The position numbers and the translations under genes were made by a program. From Pseudoduganella flava (GTDB lineage: Bacteria > Pseudomonadota > Gammaproteobacteria > Burkholderiales > Burkholderiaceae_D): a stretch of 64,000 nt of DNA. The notes beneath the pieces are model-generated. The model searched no databases and was not told the DNA's origin. It saw only the letters and a list, made by a program, of their open reading frames with translations. Below, piece by piece: positions 55,492 to 64,000 of this stretch. The number at the start of each line of letters is the position of its first letter. Positions within the stretch are counted from its first letter, which is position 1. The stretch lies in the NCBI RefSeq assembly GCF_007830495.1, contig NZ_VLKW01000004.1, positions 186,001-250,000 of the forward strand. The letters are read 5' to 3'.

Positions 55492-55556
55492 GACTGGGCC
55501 GGCTGGAGAAAATCGGGGCAAAGACGCTATTGTACCGAAATGCGCAGCCCAAAAAG

Positions 55557-55593
55557 TTTCCAAAATTCGGGGACTGTCCCTCGATTTTGGAAA
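55557..55593. repeat. REP-like palindrome E between tal and dadA
   Basis: The outer arms TTTCCAAAAT (55557-55566) and ATTTTGGAAA (55584-55593) are perfect inverts, and an inner GGG-ACTGT-CCC forms a second short stem. The core GGGACTGTCCC is the reverse complement of that in palindrome A. It lies in the shared 147-base control region of divergent genes, next to the expected -35 of tal. Confidence 0.75.
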
Positions 55594-55638
55594 TATTTTC
55601 GGAACTGCAAGCTCCCGGCTGGGGTATCCTTGCTCTCC

Positions 55639-56886
55639 ATGAAACACATCGCAGTCATCGGTGGTGGCGTCACCGGCGTGACGACCGCCTACGCGCTGGC
55701 CAGGTGTGGCGTCGCCGTCACGCTGTTCGAGCGCCACCGCTATCCGGCCATGGAAACGTCGTATGCCAACGGCGGCCAGCTGTCCGCGTCCCATGCGGAG
55801 GTGTGGAATCACTGGGCCACGGTGAAGAAGGGCCTCGGCTGGATGCTGACGAAGGATGCGCCGCTGCTGCTGCATCCGGCGCCCACGTGGCACAAGGTGG
55901 CGTGGCTGGCGCGCTTCGTCGCGGCGATCCCCCGCTATCGCGACAACACGGTGGCGCTGGCGCGCATGGCGATCGCCGCGCGCGGGCACCTCTTCGCGTG
56001 GGCGGGCGAGGAGGGGATCGACTTCGACCTGCGCCGCGAAGGCATCCTGCACCTGTACCGCGACAAGGCCGGCTTCGACCATGGGCAGGACGTGAGCAGG
56101 CTGCTGGCCCGGGCGGGGCTGGCGCGGCGGGCCGTGACGCCGGCCGAGATGCGCGCGATCGAGCCCGCGCTGACCGGCACCTATTACGGCGGCTTCCACA
56201 CGGACAGCGACAGCAGCGGCGACATCCACAAGTTCACGGCCGGCCTGGCCGATGCATGCGCGCGGCGCGGCGTGCGGTTGCTGTGCGAGCGCGACGTGCT
56301 GGCGCTGGTGCCACGCGAGGACGGCATCGACGTCGACGTCGCGCACGGGGGCGAGCGCGCCACCCAGCGTTTCGACGCGGCCGTCATCTGCGCCGGCACC
56401 GCCAGCCGCGCATTGGCGCGCATGGTGGGCGATCGCATCGACGTGTATCCCGTCAAAGGCTATTCGATCACCGTGCAGCTGGACGATGCCGCCAGCCGCG
56501 CGGCCGCGCCGACAGTGAGCCTGGTCGACGACGCCGGCAAGCTGGTCGCCAGCCGCTTCGGTGCGGACCGCTTCCGTGTCGCCGGCACCGCGGAGCTGGC
56601 CGGCTTCGACCGCGACATCCGCGCGGACCGCATCCGGCCGCTCGTCGAGTGGGTGCGCAACGAGTTCCCCGGCGTGCGCACGGAGTCCGTCATCCCGTGG
56701 GCGGGTTTGCGGCCGATGATGCCGGACTTGCTGCCGCGCGTCGGAAGAGGGAAGAGCCCGCGGGTGTTCTACAACACGGGGCATGGGCATTTGGGCTGGA
56801 CATTGGCGGCGGCCACCGCGGTCGACGTGGCGCGGCAGATCGTGCCCGCCGCCGTGCCGGAGCGCGGCGCCGCCGCCGTGGGCTAG
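55639..56886 (+). CDS. dadA: D-amino acid dehydrogenase (DadA family)
   Basis: This FAD-dependent enzyme of the DAO family oxidises D-amino acids to 2-oxo acids. The 415-residue product has the dinucleotide fold ([22 protein letters not shown] at 8-13), the DadA signature [36 protein letters not shown], and the C-terminal [20 protein letters not shown]. It resembles DadA more than glycine oxidase. The start lacks a clear Shine-Dalgarno. It is a single gene, with the sensor kinase convergent eight bases after its stop. Confidence 0.9.
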   Translation: MKHIAVIGGGVTGVTTAYALARCGVAVTLFERHRYPAMETSYANGGQLSASHAEVWNHWATVKKGLGWMLTKDAPLLLHPAPTWHKVAWLARFVAAIPRYRDNTVALARMAIAARGHLFAWAGEEGIDFDLRREGILHLYRDKAGFDHGQDVSRLLARAGLARRAVTPAEMRAIEPALTGTYYGGFHTDSDSSGDIHKFTAGLADACARRGVRLLCERDVLALVPREDGIDVDVAHGGERATQRFDAAVICAGTASRALARMVGDRIDVYPVKGYSITVQLDDAASRAAAPTVSLVDDAGKLVASRFGADRFRVAGTAELAGFDRDIRADRIRPLVEWVRNEFPGVRTESVIPWAGLRPMMPDLLPRVGRGKSPRVFYNTGHGHLGWTLAAATAVDVARQIVPAAVPERGAAAVG

Positions 56887-56893
56887 ACGCCGG

Positions 56894-58348
56894 CTAGGCC
56901 GCCGGGAACATCACCCGCACCAGCAAGCCGCCGCCCGGCGCATCGTCCAACGCCAGCGCGGCGCCATGCAGCGCCGCGATATCGGCGACGATCGCCAGCC
57001 CCAGCCCCGCGCCCCCCGGATTGCTCTGCAGCGAGGAAGACGCGCGGTAGAACGGCGCGAACACCCGCTCCCGTTCCGCCTCGGCGATGCCGGGGCCGCT
57101 GTCTTCCACTTCCAGCACAGGGCCGTCGGCTGTCGCACGCACGCGCAGCACGACGGTGCCGCCCGCCGGCGTGTAGCGCAGCGCATTGTCGACCAGGTTC
57201 GCCACCAGCTCGTGCAGCAGCAGTTCCTGCCCCGCGACCTCGATCTCCTGGTCCGCTTCCAGCGCCAGGTCGATCGAAGCACGTACGGCGTTCGGCGCCA
57301 GTTCCAGCGCCACCTGCTGCACCAGCCCGCGCAGCGGCACCGGCGCGGCCAGGTTGCCTTTGCTGTGTTCAATCCGCGCCAAGGTCAGCAGGCGATTGGC
57401 CAGGTGCACGGTGGAGTCGGTGGTCGCGGCGATGCTGTCGAGCAGGCCGGCCAGCGCCGGCGGTGCACCGTGCCGGTCGACCTCGCGCTGAGCCAGTTCC
57501 GTTTGCGTGCGCAGCACGGCGAGCGGGGTGCGTAGCTGGTGCGAAGCGTCGGCGATGAAGCGCCGCTGGCTGCTGATCAGGCCCTGGATACGCGACATCG
57601 ATGCGTTCATCGCCGCCACCAGCGGACGCACTTCCTTGTGCACGAGGGCGGGATCGAGGTCGGACAGGTCGGACACGCTGCGCGACTCGACCTCCGCCTT
57701 CAGCCGCATCAGCGGCCGCAACACGAGCCGCACGGCGAACCAGATCAGCAGCGCCGCGGCCAGCACGAGGCCGGCCTGCCACAGCACCGTGTCGAGCAGG
57801 ATCTTCGTCGTCAGGCCTCGCCGCGCATCGAGCGTTTCGCCCACCTGGATCAGCGCGATGCCGCGCATCGTGTCGTCGTACACGGGCTGCAGCAACGCCG
57901 CGATGCGGATCGGCTGGCCGTTGTACTGCGCGTGGTAGAAGCGCACCAGCGCGGGATAGCTTTCCGAACGCGGCACGCCGGGCGGCACGGGCGGCAGGTC
58001 GTCGTAGCCGGACACCGTCTCGCCGCGCAGCCCCGTCACCTTGTAGTAGATGCGCCCGAGCGTATCGGTCTCGAAGCTGTCCAGCGCAACGTACGGCACG
58101 TCCGCGACGACCTTCCCGCCGACGATCGACACGCGTTCGGCGAGTGCGCGGGTGGACGCCAGCAGCGAGCGGTCATAGGCCGCATCGGCCGCATCGACGG
58201 CGTTGTGGTAGGCCGACACCGTGTTCAGCACCTCGAGCACGATCAGCGGCAGCAGCAGCCAGCGCAGCAGCTGGCCGCGCAGGCTGCCGGCCGCGGTATC
58301 GGGCAGGCGTTTCGCCAGCCCGCCTGCCAGTCGTCCTGCGAGCCGCAT
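56894..58348 (-). CDS. tctE: TctE-like sensor histidine kinase
   Basis: This 484-residue membrane kinase starts at the ATG at 58348. There is a transmembrane helix (about 28-46), a periplasmic 2CSK_N-type domain (about 47-185, with [20 protein letters not shown] and [12 protein letters not shown]), a second helix (about 190-212) and HAMP. A HisKA domain with His270 ([13 protein letters not shown]) and a HATPase_c domain ([35 protein letters not shown]) complete it. The periplasmic pattern is that of TctE, which senses tricarboxylates with the help of a Bug protein. It starts one base before the stop of the response regulator gene ends. Confidence 0.87.
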   Translation of the reverse strand: MRLAGRLAGGLAKRLPDTAAGSLRGQLLRWLLLPLIVLEVLNTVSAYHNAVDAADAAYDRSLLASTRALAERVSIVGGKVVADVPYVALDSFETDTLGRIYYKVTGLRGETVSGYDDLPPVPPGVPRSESYPALVRFYHAQYNGQPIRIAALLQPVYDDTMRGIALIQVGETLDARRGLTTKILLDTVLWQAGLVLAAALLIWFAVRLVLRPLMRLKAEVESRSVSDLSDLDPALVHKEVRPLVAAMNASMSRIQGLISSQRRFIADASHQLRTPLAVLRTQTELAQREVDRHGAPPALAGLLDSIAATTDSTVHLANRLLTLARIEHSKGNLAAPVPLRGLVQQVALELAPNAVRASIDLALEADQEIEVAGQELLLHELVANLVDNALRYTPAGGTVVLRVRATADGPVLEVEDSGPGIAEAERERVFAPFYRASSSLQSNPGGAGLGLAIVADIAALHGAALALDDAPGGGLLVRVMFPAA

Positions 58349-58349
58349 G

Positions 58350-59042
58350 TCAGCCGGCGTCGCGCGATTGCAGCAGGTAGCCGATGCCGCGCAAGGTACT
58401 GATGACGGCGGCGCCGGGCTGCGCGCTGTCGAGCTTCTTGCGCACGCGGTGGATGTACAGCTCGATCGCATCGAGGTTCGCGTCGTCCGCCAGCGCGAAC
58501 ACTTCGTCGAACAGCTTTTCCTTCGCTACCGCGCGGCCGCTGCGGGTGATCAGCGCTTCCAGTACGGCGTGCTCGCGCGGCGTCAGCGCCAGCGCGTTGC
58601 CGTAATACGTGAACTGGCGCGCCACCGTGTCGAACGCCAGCTCGCCGCAGCGGTACACCAGCGCCTCGTTGCCCAGGCCGCGCCGCAGCAGCGCCTTCAC
58701 GCGCGCTTCCAGTTCGACGAGCTCGAACGGCTTGGCCAGGTAATCGTCGGCGCCCAGGTTCAGGCCCTGCACGCGGTCTTCCAGGCCACCGCGCGCCGTG
58801 AGGATCAGCACCGGCGTCTTGCCGCGTGCGCCGCCGCGGGAACGCAGGCGCTTCAACACATCCAGTCCATCCATCTTCGGCAGCGTGAGGTCGAGGATCA
58901 CCAGCGCGTAATCCTGCGTGTGCAGCAGCGCGTCCGCATCGGCGCCGTTGTTCGCGCACTCCACCGTCAGGTGCGCGTCGCGCAAGGCCTTCGCGAGCCA
59001 GTGCTGCAGTTCGGTGTGGTCTTCTACGAGGAGGATGCGCAT
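58350..59042 (-). CDS. tctD: TctD-like OmpR-family response regulator
   Basis: This 230-residue transcription factor has a receiver domain (MRILLVEDHTELQHWLAKAL, phospho-acceptor Asp51 in VILDLTLPKMDGLDVLKRLR) and a winged-helix C-terminal domain (ALTPREHAVLEALITRSGRA, IELYIHRVRKKLD). It is the partner of the kinase that follows directly. It is divergent from the porin-Bug-ABC operon, whose control region (59043-59154) contains a strong dyad, so these are its most likely targets. Confidence 0.88.
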   Translation of the reverse strand: MRILLVEDHTELQHWLAKALRDAHLTVECANNGADADALLHTQDYALVILDLTLPKMDGLDVLKRLRSRGGARGKTPVLILTARGGLEDRVQGLNLGADDYLAKPFELVELEARVKALLRRGLGNEALVYRCGELAFDTVARQFTYYGNALALTPREHAVLEALITRSGRAVAKEKLFDEVFALADDANLDAIELYIHRVRKKLDSAQPGAAVISTLRGIGYLLQSRDAG

Positions 59043-59090
59043 CGTGGATTCGATTGGAAGCGTGAAAGCATTTTGAAAGGTTGGCGATTC

Positions 59091-59137
59091 TATAGTACGT
59101 TCATGCCCCGCAACGAGGGCATGGCAGTACGACTATA
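59091..59137. promoter_or_regulatory. Nested dyad between tctD-like regulator and porin, probable operator
   Basis: Two nested inverted repeats share a centre. The inner is CATGCCC (59102-59108) and GGGCATG (59117-59123); the outer is TATAGT (59091-59096) and ACTATA (59132-59137). TATAGT can serve as a -10 toward the porin, though no good -35 is placed 17 bases upstream, as in activator-dependent promoters. Confidence 0.55.
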
Positions 59138-59154
59138 AACCCAGGAGACAGTCT

Positions 59155-60201
59155 GTGAAAAGAACTTCCATCGCCATGGCGGCCCTGCTGGCCGCCGGGG
59201 CAGCACACGCCCAATCGTCCGTTACCCTCTACGGTTTGCTCGACCTCGGCATCGACTATTCGTCGAATGCGAACGCCAACGGACATTCGCTCACTCGCGT
59301 CAGTTCCGGCGGCATGAACACGTCGCGCTGGGGCGTGCGCGGCAGCGAAGACCTCGGCGGCGGCCTGAAAGCCGTCTACCAGCTGGAGGGCGGCATCCTG
59401 ATGGACACGGGCGCCGCGGACGGCAACCTGTTCAAGCGCCAGGCCAATGTGGGGCTCGAAGGGCGCTACGGCCGCGTGGTGCTTGGCCGTTCGTTCACCA
59501 GCGTGTACGACACCGTGATCCGCTTCGACCCGATGGGCTTTGCGCCGTTCTATTCGTGGGCGACGACGGGCAATGCGACGGGCTCCAGCAAATACGGCAT
59601 GACGACGGGCTTCGACAACCTCGTCAAGTATTCCGGCAGCACGGGCAACTTCAAGTACGGCGCGTCGTACGGCTTCGGTGAACAGACCAGCGGCACCCGC
59701 GACAGCGCGAAGTTCGCCAGCGCCGTCAGCTACGAGAGCGAAGGCCTGGGCCTGATGGCGACGTGGGAGCAGATCAACGGCAACACGCTGGTGGACACGG
59801 GCCGGCGCGACCGCACCCGCGTCTATCACCTGGGCGGCTATTACGAAACGGGCCGGGTGAAGTTCTACCTGTCCACCCGCGGCTACACGCAGGAACCGGG
59901 CAAGGTGGCGCCTGACGTGAAGGCCAACACGGTGTGGACCGGCATCGCCTACAAGCCGGTGCCGAACGTGACGCTGACGGGCGCCGTGTACTACGTGAAC
60001 GTGAAGAACGTGGCCGTCGATGCGGATCCGCTGATGTACGTCGCGCGCTACCGCTACGCGCTCTCGAAGCGCACCGACCTGTATGCGACGCTCGCCTACG
60101 CAAAGGCCAAGCACGACCAGCTCGTCGGCCTGTCGCGCGACGATGCGGGCTTCGGCGATACCCAGCGCGGCGCGATGGTCGGCATCCAGCACAGGTTCTG
60201 A
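59155..60201 (+). CDS. Gram-negative trimeric porin (OmpC/Omp32-like, porin_4)
   Basis: This is a 348-residue outer-membrane porin. It has a signal peptide (IAMAALLAAGAAHAQ), a mature start QSSVTLYGLLDLGIDYSS typical of betaproteobacterial porins, SRWGVRGSEDLGGGLKAVYQ, and a C-terminal phenylalanine (MVGIQHRF) for BAM recognition. Translation starts at GTG with AGGAG upstream. The TctC-type gene begins one base after its stop, so the porin is the first gene of an uptake operon divergent from the two-component genes. Confidence 0.93.
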   Translation: MKRTSIAMAALLAAGAAHAQSSVTLYGLLDLGIDYSSNANANGHSLTRVSSGGMNTSRWGVRGSEDLGGGLKAVYQLEGGILMDTGAADGNLFKRQANVGLEGRYGRVVLGRSFTSVYDTVIRFDPMGFAPFYSWATTGNATGSSKYGMTTGFDNLVKYSGSTGNFKYGASYGFGEQTSGTRDSAKFASAVSYESEGLGLMATWEQINGNTLVDTGRRDRTRVYHLGGYYETGRVKFYLSTRGYTQEPGKVAPDVKANTVWTGIAYKPVPNVTLTGAVYYVNVKNVAVDADPLMYVARYRYALSKRTDLYATLAYAKAKHDQLVGLSRDDAGFGDTQRGAMVGIQHRF

Positions 60202-60202
60202 C

Positions 60203-61171
60203 ATGCGCAACCTGGCCACGCTGATCGTCGCATTGCTCTTTGCCGGCACGGCCGCAGCGGCGACGCCCGGCGAAGTCGAATGCATCGTGCCGTCGAAACC
60301 GGGCGGCGCGATGGACCTCACGTGCAAGCTGGTGCGCGACGGCCTGCGCCAGTTGCCGGACCAGGCGCAGCGCCCGCTGCGCCTGCGCTACCAGCCGGGC
60401 GGCATCGGCGCCGTCGCGTGGCATTCGCTGATCTCGTCGCGCCGGGCCGACCCCGATACGCTCGTCGCGTTTTCCGGCGGCTCGCTGCTCAACCTCGCGC
60501 AGGGCAAGTTCGGCAAGGCCACGCCGAAGGACGTGCGCTGGGTTGCGGCGCTGGGCACCGACTACGGCATGATCGCCGTGCGGCCGGATTCGCCGTACAA
60601 GACGTTGCCGGACCTCGTCGATGCGCTGCGCCGCGACCCGGGCAAGGTGCTGATCGGCGTCTCGGGCACGATCGGCAGCCAGGACTGGCTGAAGATGGCG
60701 ATGCTGGTGAAGGCTGGCGGCATCGATCCGAAAGTGTTGCGCTTCGTCGCGCTCGAAGGCGGCGGCGAAGCGTTCACCGCGATGCAGGCCAACTTCGTGC
60801 ACGTGGTCTCTGGCGACACGTCCGAAGCGCAGCTGATGGCCGCGCAGGGCAAGGTGCGCGTGCTCGCGGTACTGGCCGAGCGCCGCCTGCCCGGCGCGCT
60901 GGCCGCCGTGCCGACGGCGCGCGAACAAGGCTACGACGTGGTGTGGCCGACGATCCGCGGCGTGTGGATGAGCCCCCAGTCGTCGGAAGCGGACTACCGA
61001 CGCTGGGTCGCCACGTTCGACCGGATGATGGCCACGCCCGAATTCGACCGCCTGCGCGCCGCGGCGGGCATGTATCCATTGAGCCTGACCGGCCAGGCAT
61101 TGACCGACCACGTACAACAAGCCGTCGACGATTACCGCGTGCGCGCCGCCCAGTTCGGGCTGTTGCGCTGA
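60203..61171 (+). CDS. Bug-family (TctC-type) periplasmic solute-binding protein
   Basis: This 322-residue protein has a signal peptide (LIVALLFAGTAAA) and a Bug/TctC fold (VECIVPSKPGGAMDLTCKLV, LRYQPGGIGAVAWHSLISSR, GSQDWLKMAMLVKAGGIDPK). The SKPGGAMD loop is the ligand-binding motif of the family. tctA and tctB are not present, so this is either an orphan binding protein or one that serves as co-receptor for the TctE-like kinase, as shown for BctC in Bordetella. It is translated from the ATG just after the porin stop, without a strong ribosome site of its own. Confidence 0.9.
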   Translation: MRNLATLIVALLFAGTAAAATPGEVECIVPSKPGGAMDLTCKLVRDGLRQLPDQAQRPLRLRYQPGGIGAVAWHSLISSRRADPDTLVAFSGGSLLNLAQGKFGKATPKDVRWVAALGTDYGMIAVRPDSPYKTLPDLVDALRRDPGKVLIGVSGTIGSQDWLKMAMLVKAGGIDPKVLRFVALEGGGEAFTAMQANFVHVVSGDTSEAQLMAAQGKVRVLAVLAERRLPGALAAVPTAREQGYDVVWPTIRGVWMSPQSSEADYRRWVATFDRMMATPEFDRLRAAAGMYPLSLTGQALTDHVQQAVDDYRVRAAQFGLLR

Positions 61172-61192
61172 ACTTATAACAGGAGACAAACC

Positions 61193-62275
61193 ATGATTAA
61201 GATGACCGCCACGATCGCTGGCATGACCTTGTGCGCTGCCGCGCTGGCACAGGCGCCGGCCGGCTATCCCGCCGACTACCAGAAGCTGATCGACGCCGCG
61301 AAGAAGGATGGCAAGCTGGTGGTGTACGGCGCCACGGACAGCAAGGCCACGCAACCGCTGATCCGCGACTTCAACGCGCTGTACCCCGGCATCACCGTCG
61401 AGTACAACGACATGAATTCCACCGAGGTGTACAACCGCTTCATTTCCGAGATGGCCGCCGGCGGCAACACGGCCGACGTGATGTGGTCGTCGTCGATGGA
61501 CCTGCAGATGAAGCTCGCTTCGGAAGGCTATGCGCTGCAATACAAATCCGTCGAGACGCCGAACATCCCCGGCTGGGCCGTGTGGGATGCGAAGGCCTAT
61601 GGCACGACGTTCGAGCCGGCGGCGATCGTCTACAACAAGCGCCTCGTCGACGCCAAGGAAGTGCCGCAGACGCACGACGATTTAGTTAGGCTGTTGCAGC
61701 AGCCGAAGTTCCGCGACAAGATCACCACCTACGACATCGAGAAATCGGGCGTGGGCTTCATGTTCATGACGCGCGACGCACAGACGTATCCGAAGTTCGC
61801 CGAGCTGCGCAACGCGTTCGGCGTGGCGAAGGTGCGCGTGCAGTCGTCGACCGGCACGATGATGGAGCGGATCTCGTCCGGCGAGAACCTGTTGGGCTAC
61901 AACGTGCTGGGTTCCTATGCGCTGGTGCGCGCGAAGACGGATCCGTCGATCGGCGTCGTGCTGCCGAAGGACTACACGCTGATCATGTCGCGCGTCGTGT
62001 TCATTAACAAGTCGGCAAAGAACGTCAACGCCGCCAAGCTGTGGCTGGACTACATGCTGTCGAAGCGCGGCCAGACGGTGATCGCCAACGAGTCGAAGCT
62101 GTATGCGATCCGCGCCGACTTGACGGGCGAGACGACCAGCGCGGACCTCGTCAAGCAGGTGGGCCAGGACAAGCTGAAGCCGATTCCCGTGCACCCCAGC
62201 GTGCTGCAGGACCTGGTGCCGGCCAAGCGCATGGCGTTCCTGAAGCAGTGGAAAGACACGGCCGGCAAGAAGTGA
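61193..62275 (+). CDS. ABC transporter periplasmic binding protein, AfuA/PgtC-like (iron/phosphosugar type)
   Basis: This 360-residue protein has a signal peptide (IAGMTLCAAALAQ) and an extracellular solute-binding family 1/6 fold (YQKLIDAAKKDGKLVVYGAT, FNALYPGITVEYNDMNSTEV, DVMWSSSMDLQMKLASEGYA). The family includes ferric-iron and phosphorylated three-carbon or hexose binders. The N-terminal Ser/Thr-rich ligand loop suggests a phosphate-bearing ligand, but this cannot be settled. A strong ribosome site (AGGAGAC) precedes the ATG. The ABC permease begins seven bases after its stop. Confidence 0.88.
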   Translation: MIKMTATIAGMTLCAAALAQAPAGYPADYQKLIDAAKKDGKLVVYGATDSKATQPLIRDFNALYPGITVEYNDMNSTEVYNRFISEMAAGGNTADVMWSSSMDLQMKLASEGYALQYKSVETPNIPGWAVWDAKAYGTTFEPAAIVYNKRLVDAKEVPQTHDDLVRLLQQPKFRDKITTYDIEKSGVGFMFMTRDAQTYPKFAELRNAFGVAKVRVQSSTGTMMERISSGENLLGYNVLGSYALVRAKTDPSIGVVLPKDYTLIMSRVVFINKSAKNVNAAKLWLDYMLSKRGQTVIANESKLYAIRADLTGETTSADLVKQVGQDKLKPIPVHPSVLQDLVPAKRMAFLKQWKDTAGKK

Positions 62276-62282
62276 GCTGATC

Positions 62283-64000
62283 ATGCAGACCGTCCTCCAT
62301 CAACCGATCGCGCACCAGGCCGTGCCGGCGCTGCCGCCCGCCCGCGGCCCGCGCATGAACTGGCCGCGCGGCCTCGTCGCCACCCTGACGGCGCTGGCGA
62401 TCTTCGTGCCGCTCGCGCTGATCTTTTACCAGAGCTTCCTGTCCGCGCCGTTCTTCGTGCCGGACAAGGTGCTCGGCCTGGATTCGTACCGCTTCATCTT
62501 CGACGACCCGGACTTCGCGCAAGCGTTCCAGAACGGCCTGCTGCTGGCGACGGGCCTCGCGCTGATCGCCGTGCCACTGGGCGGCATGCTCGCGTTCCTG
62601 ATGGTGCGCACGGACTTGCCGGGGCGCGGCTGGATCGCGCCGCTGCTGCTGGTGCCGATCTTCGTGTCGCCGATGGTGATGGGCTTCGGCTACGTCGTGT
62701 CGATGGGGCCCGTGGGCTTCTACTCGACGTGGGCGAAGGAGCTGGTGGGCTTCGTGCCGTGGAACGTGTATTCGTTCACCAGCATCGTCGTCATCGCCGG
62801 CCTGACGCACGTGCCGCACGTGTACCTGTACGCATCGTCCGCGCTGCGCAGCCTGGGCTCGGATGTAGAGGAAGCGGCCCGCGTGGCCGGCGCTTCGCCG
62901 CTGCGCGTCATGTTCAACGTGTCGCTGCCGATGATCATGCCGGCGCTTGCCTATGCTGGCGTGCTGGTGTTCTTCCTCGGCTTCGAAGTGTTCGGCCTCG
63001 TGCTGGTGCTGGGCGATCCGGAAGGCCACCTGGTGCTGCCGACCTACCTGTACAAGCTGACCAACAAACTGGGCACGCCGTCGTACCACCTGATGGCGGC
63101 GGTGGCCGTGTGCCTCGTGCTGGTGACGATGCCGCTGGTGATGCTGCAGCGCTGGCTGCTCAAATCCGCCAACAAGTACGTGTCGATCAAGGGCAAGGGT
63201 GCGCGCAGCAAGGCGATGCCGCTGGGCCGCTGGAAGTGGCTGGCGTTCGCGCTGCTGGGCGTGTGGCTGCTGGTGACGATCGTGATGCCGCTGTCCGGGA
63301 TTGCGCTGCGCTCGTTCGTGCAGTACTGGGGCGAGGGCGTCAAGCTGGCGGACGTGCTGACGCTGCAGCACTTCCGCGACATCTTCGACCAGCCGGCGCT
63401 GACCCGCGCGATCCTGAACACAGTGCTGATCGGCGTGATCGGCGGCGGCCTGGCGATCGTCTGCTACACCTTCGTCGCGCTGGCGATGCATCGCCGCCAG
63501 GACGGTATCTCGCGGTTCCTCGACTACAGCGTGCTGGTGCCGCGCGCCGTGCCGGGCCTGCTGGCGGGCCTGGCGTTCCTGTGGGTGTTCCTGTTCGTGC
63601 CGACGTGGCTCGATGGGATCTTCAAGGGCATGGACAACGCGGTGGCCGCCTGGCTGTCGGCGAACCTGATCCCGGCATTGCGGTCGCTGCGTTCGACGAT
63701 CTTCGCGGTCTGGCTCGCGTATTCCGTCGTGTGGATGGCGTATGGCATGCGGCTGATCTCCAGCGCGCTGCTGCAGGTGGGGCCGGAGCTGGAAGAGGCA
63801 GCCCGCGCGGTCGGGGCACGCCGCGGCCGGGTGGTGCGTGACGTCACGCTGCCGCTGGTGCGCTATGGCCTGTTGGGCAGCTGGCTGATGATCTTCCTGA
63901 TCTTCGAGCGGGAGTATTCGACGGGCGTGTACCTGCTGTCGCCGGGCACCGAAGTGATCGGCGCGATGCTCGTGTCGCTGTGGGCGGGTGGCTCGACCGA
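62283..64000 (+). CDS. ABC transporter permease, fused-dimer FbpB/AfuB type, 3' end outside the window
   Basis: This is the membrane component of the importer whose binding protein precedes it. The frame is open from the ATG at 62283 to the last base (572 full codons). Two homologous halves are visible. Each has several hydrophobic helices and an EAA loop for contact with the ATPase: EEAARVAGASPLRVMFNVSL in the first half and LEEAARAVGARRGRVVRDVT in the second. It starts seven bases after the binding protein gene. The ATPase gene is expected just beyond the right edge. Confidence 0.92.
   Translation, partial: MQTVLHQPIAHQAVPALPPARGPRMNWPRGLVATLTALAIFVPLALIFYQSFLSAPFFVPDKVLGLDSYRFIFDDPDFAQAFQNGLLLATGLALIAVPLGGMLAFLMVRTDLPGRGWIAPLLLVPIFVSPMVMGFGYVVSMGPVGFYSTWAKELVGFVPWNVYSFTSIVVIAGLTHVPHVYLYASSALRSLGSDVEEAARVAGASPLRVMFNVSLPMIMPALAYAGVLVFFLGFEVFGLVLVLGDPEGHLVLPTYLYKLTNKLGTPSYHLMAAVAVCLVLVTMPLVMLQRWLLKSANKYVSIKGKGARSKAMPLGRWKWLAFALLGVWLLVTIVMPLSGIALRSFVQYWGEGVKLADVLTLQHFRDIFDQPALTRAILNTVLIGVIGGGLAIVCYTFVALAMHRRQDGISRFLDYSVLVPRAVPGLLAGLAFLWVFLFVPTWLDGIFKGMDNAVAAWLSANLIPALRSLRSTIFAVWLAYSVVWMAYGMRLISSALLQVGPELEEAARAVGARRGRVVRDVTLPLVRYGLLGSWLMIFLIFEREYSTGVYLLSPGTEVIGAMLVSLWAGGST

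Noticed and set aside
55491..56790. A 742-residue extended transaldolase frame
   Set aside because: The extra 433 codons are antisense to dadA; the conserved transaldolase start [10 protein letters not shown] lies at 55491.

Overview
The window (about 65% GC, almost fully coding) looks like the chromosome of a motile betaproteobacterium of the Oxalobacteraceae, probably Massilia, Duganella or Pseudoduganella. The evidence is the fliEFGHIJKLMNOPQR order with fliE divergent from fliF, the gmk-rpoZ-spoT operon, a Bug-type (TctC) periplasmic protein beside a TctD/TctE-like two-component system, trimeric betaproteobacterial porin features, and intergenic palindromes built on cores such as GGGGTCTGACCCC. 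No rRNA, tRNA, prophage or CRISPR was seen. The genus is inference.

Flagellar region (1-24.6 kb). The 3' part of flgK and all of flgL run rightward and converge on a long leftward operon fliF-G-H-I-J-K-L-M-N-O-P-Q-R (13.9 to 2.4 kb), which encodes the MS ring, switch, export ATPase complex and export gate. fliE is divergent from fliF. A second leftward block follows: flagellin fliC2 (own sigma-28 promoter and terminator), flagellin fliC1 (sigma-28-like promoter and terminator), flaG, an unusually large fliD (sigma-28 promoter), fliS, fliT, a second FliK-like gene, an FlhB C-terminal homologue and a YcgR-type PilZ brake. The two flagellin genes share a conserved 5' leader of about 180 nt.

RTX and signalling region (24.6-36.1 kb). 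Two large RTX calcium-binding proteins (741 and 1652 residues) lie upstream of the flagellins on the same strand. They are made of alternating RTX blocks and beta-rich modules, and the shorter looks like the longer with its central modules removed. No type I secretion genes are in the window. Behind them come a GGEEF diguanylate cyclase and a NarL-type two-component pair.

Housekeeping region (36.1-48.5 kb). greB; a REP-associated tyrosine transposase flanked by a nested palindrome; gmk-rpoZ-spoT; an alpha/beta hydrolase; yicC; a Ser/Thr kinase-PP2C phosphatase pair leading into rph; rdgB and hemW (overlapping); and a patatin-like hydrolase.

Transport and metabolism region (48.6-64 kb). A leftward RND efflux operon (adaptor, pump, outer-membrane channel), transaldolase, a DadA-type D-amino acid dehydrogenase, a TctD/TctE-like two-component system, and a divergent operon of porin, Bug-type binding protein, AfuA-like ABC binding protein and a fused-dimer ABC permease that runs off the end.

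Most interesting: the RTX paralogue pair inside the flagellar locus, the conserved flagellin leader RNA, five related palindromic elements with one transposase of the type that mobilises such repeats, and the dyad-rich promoter between the TctD-like regulator and the porin.
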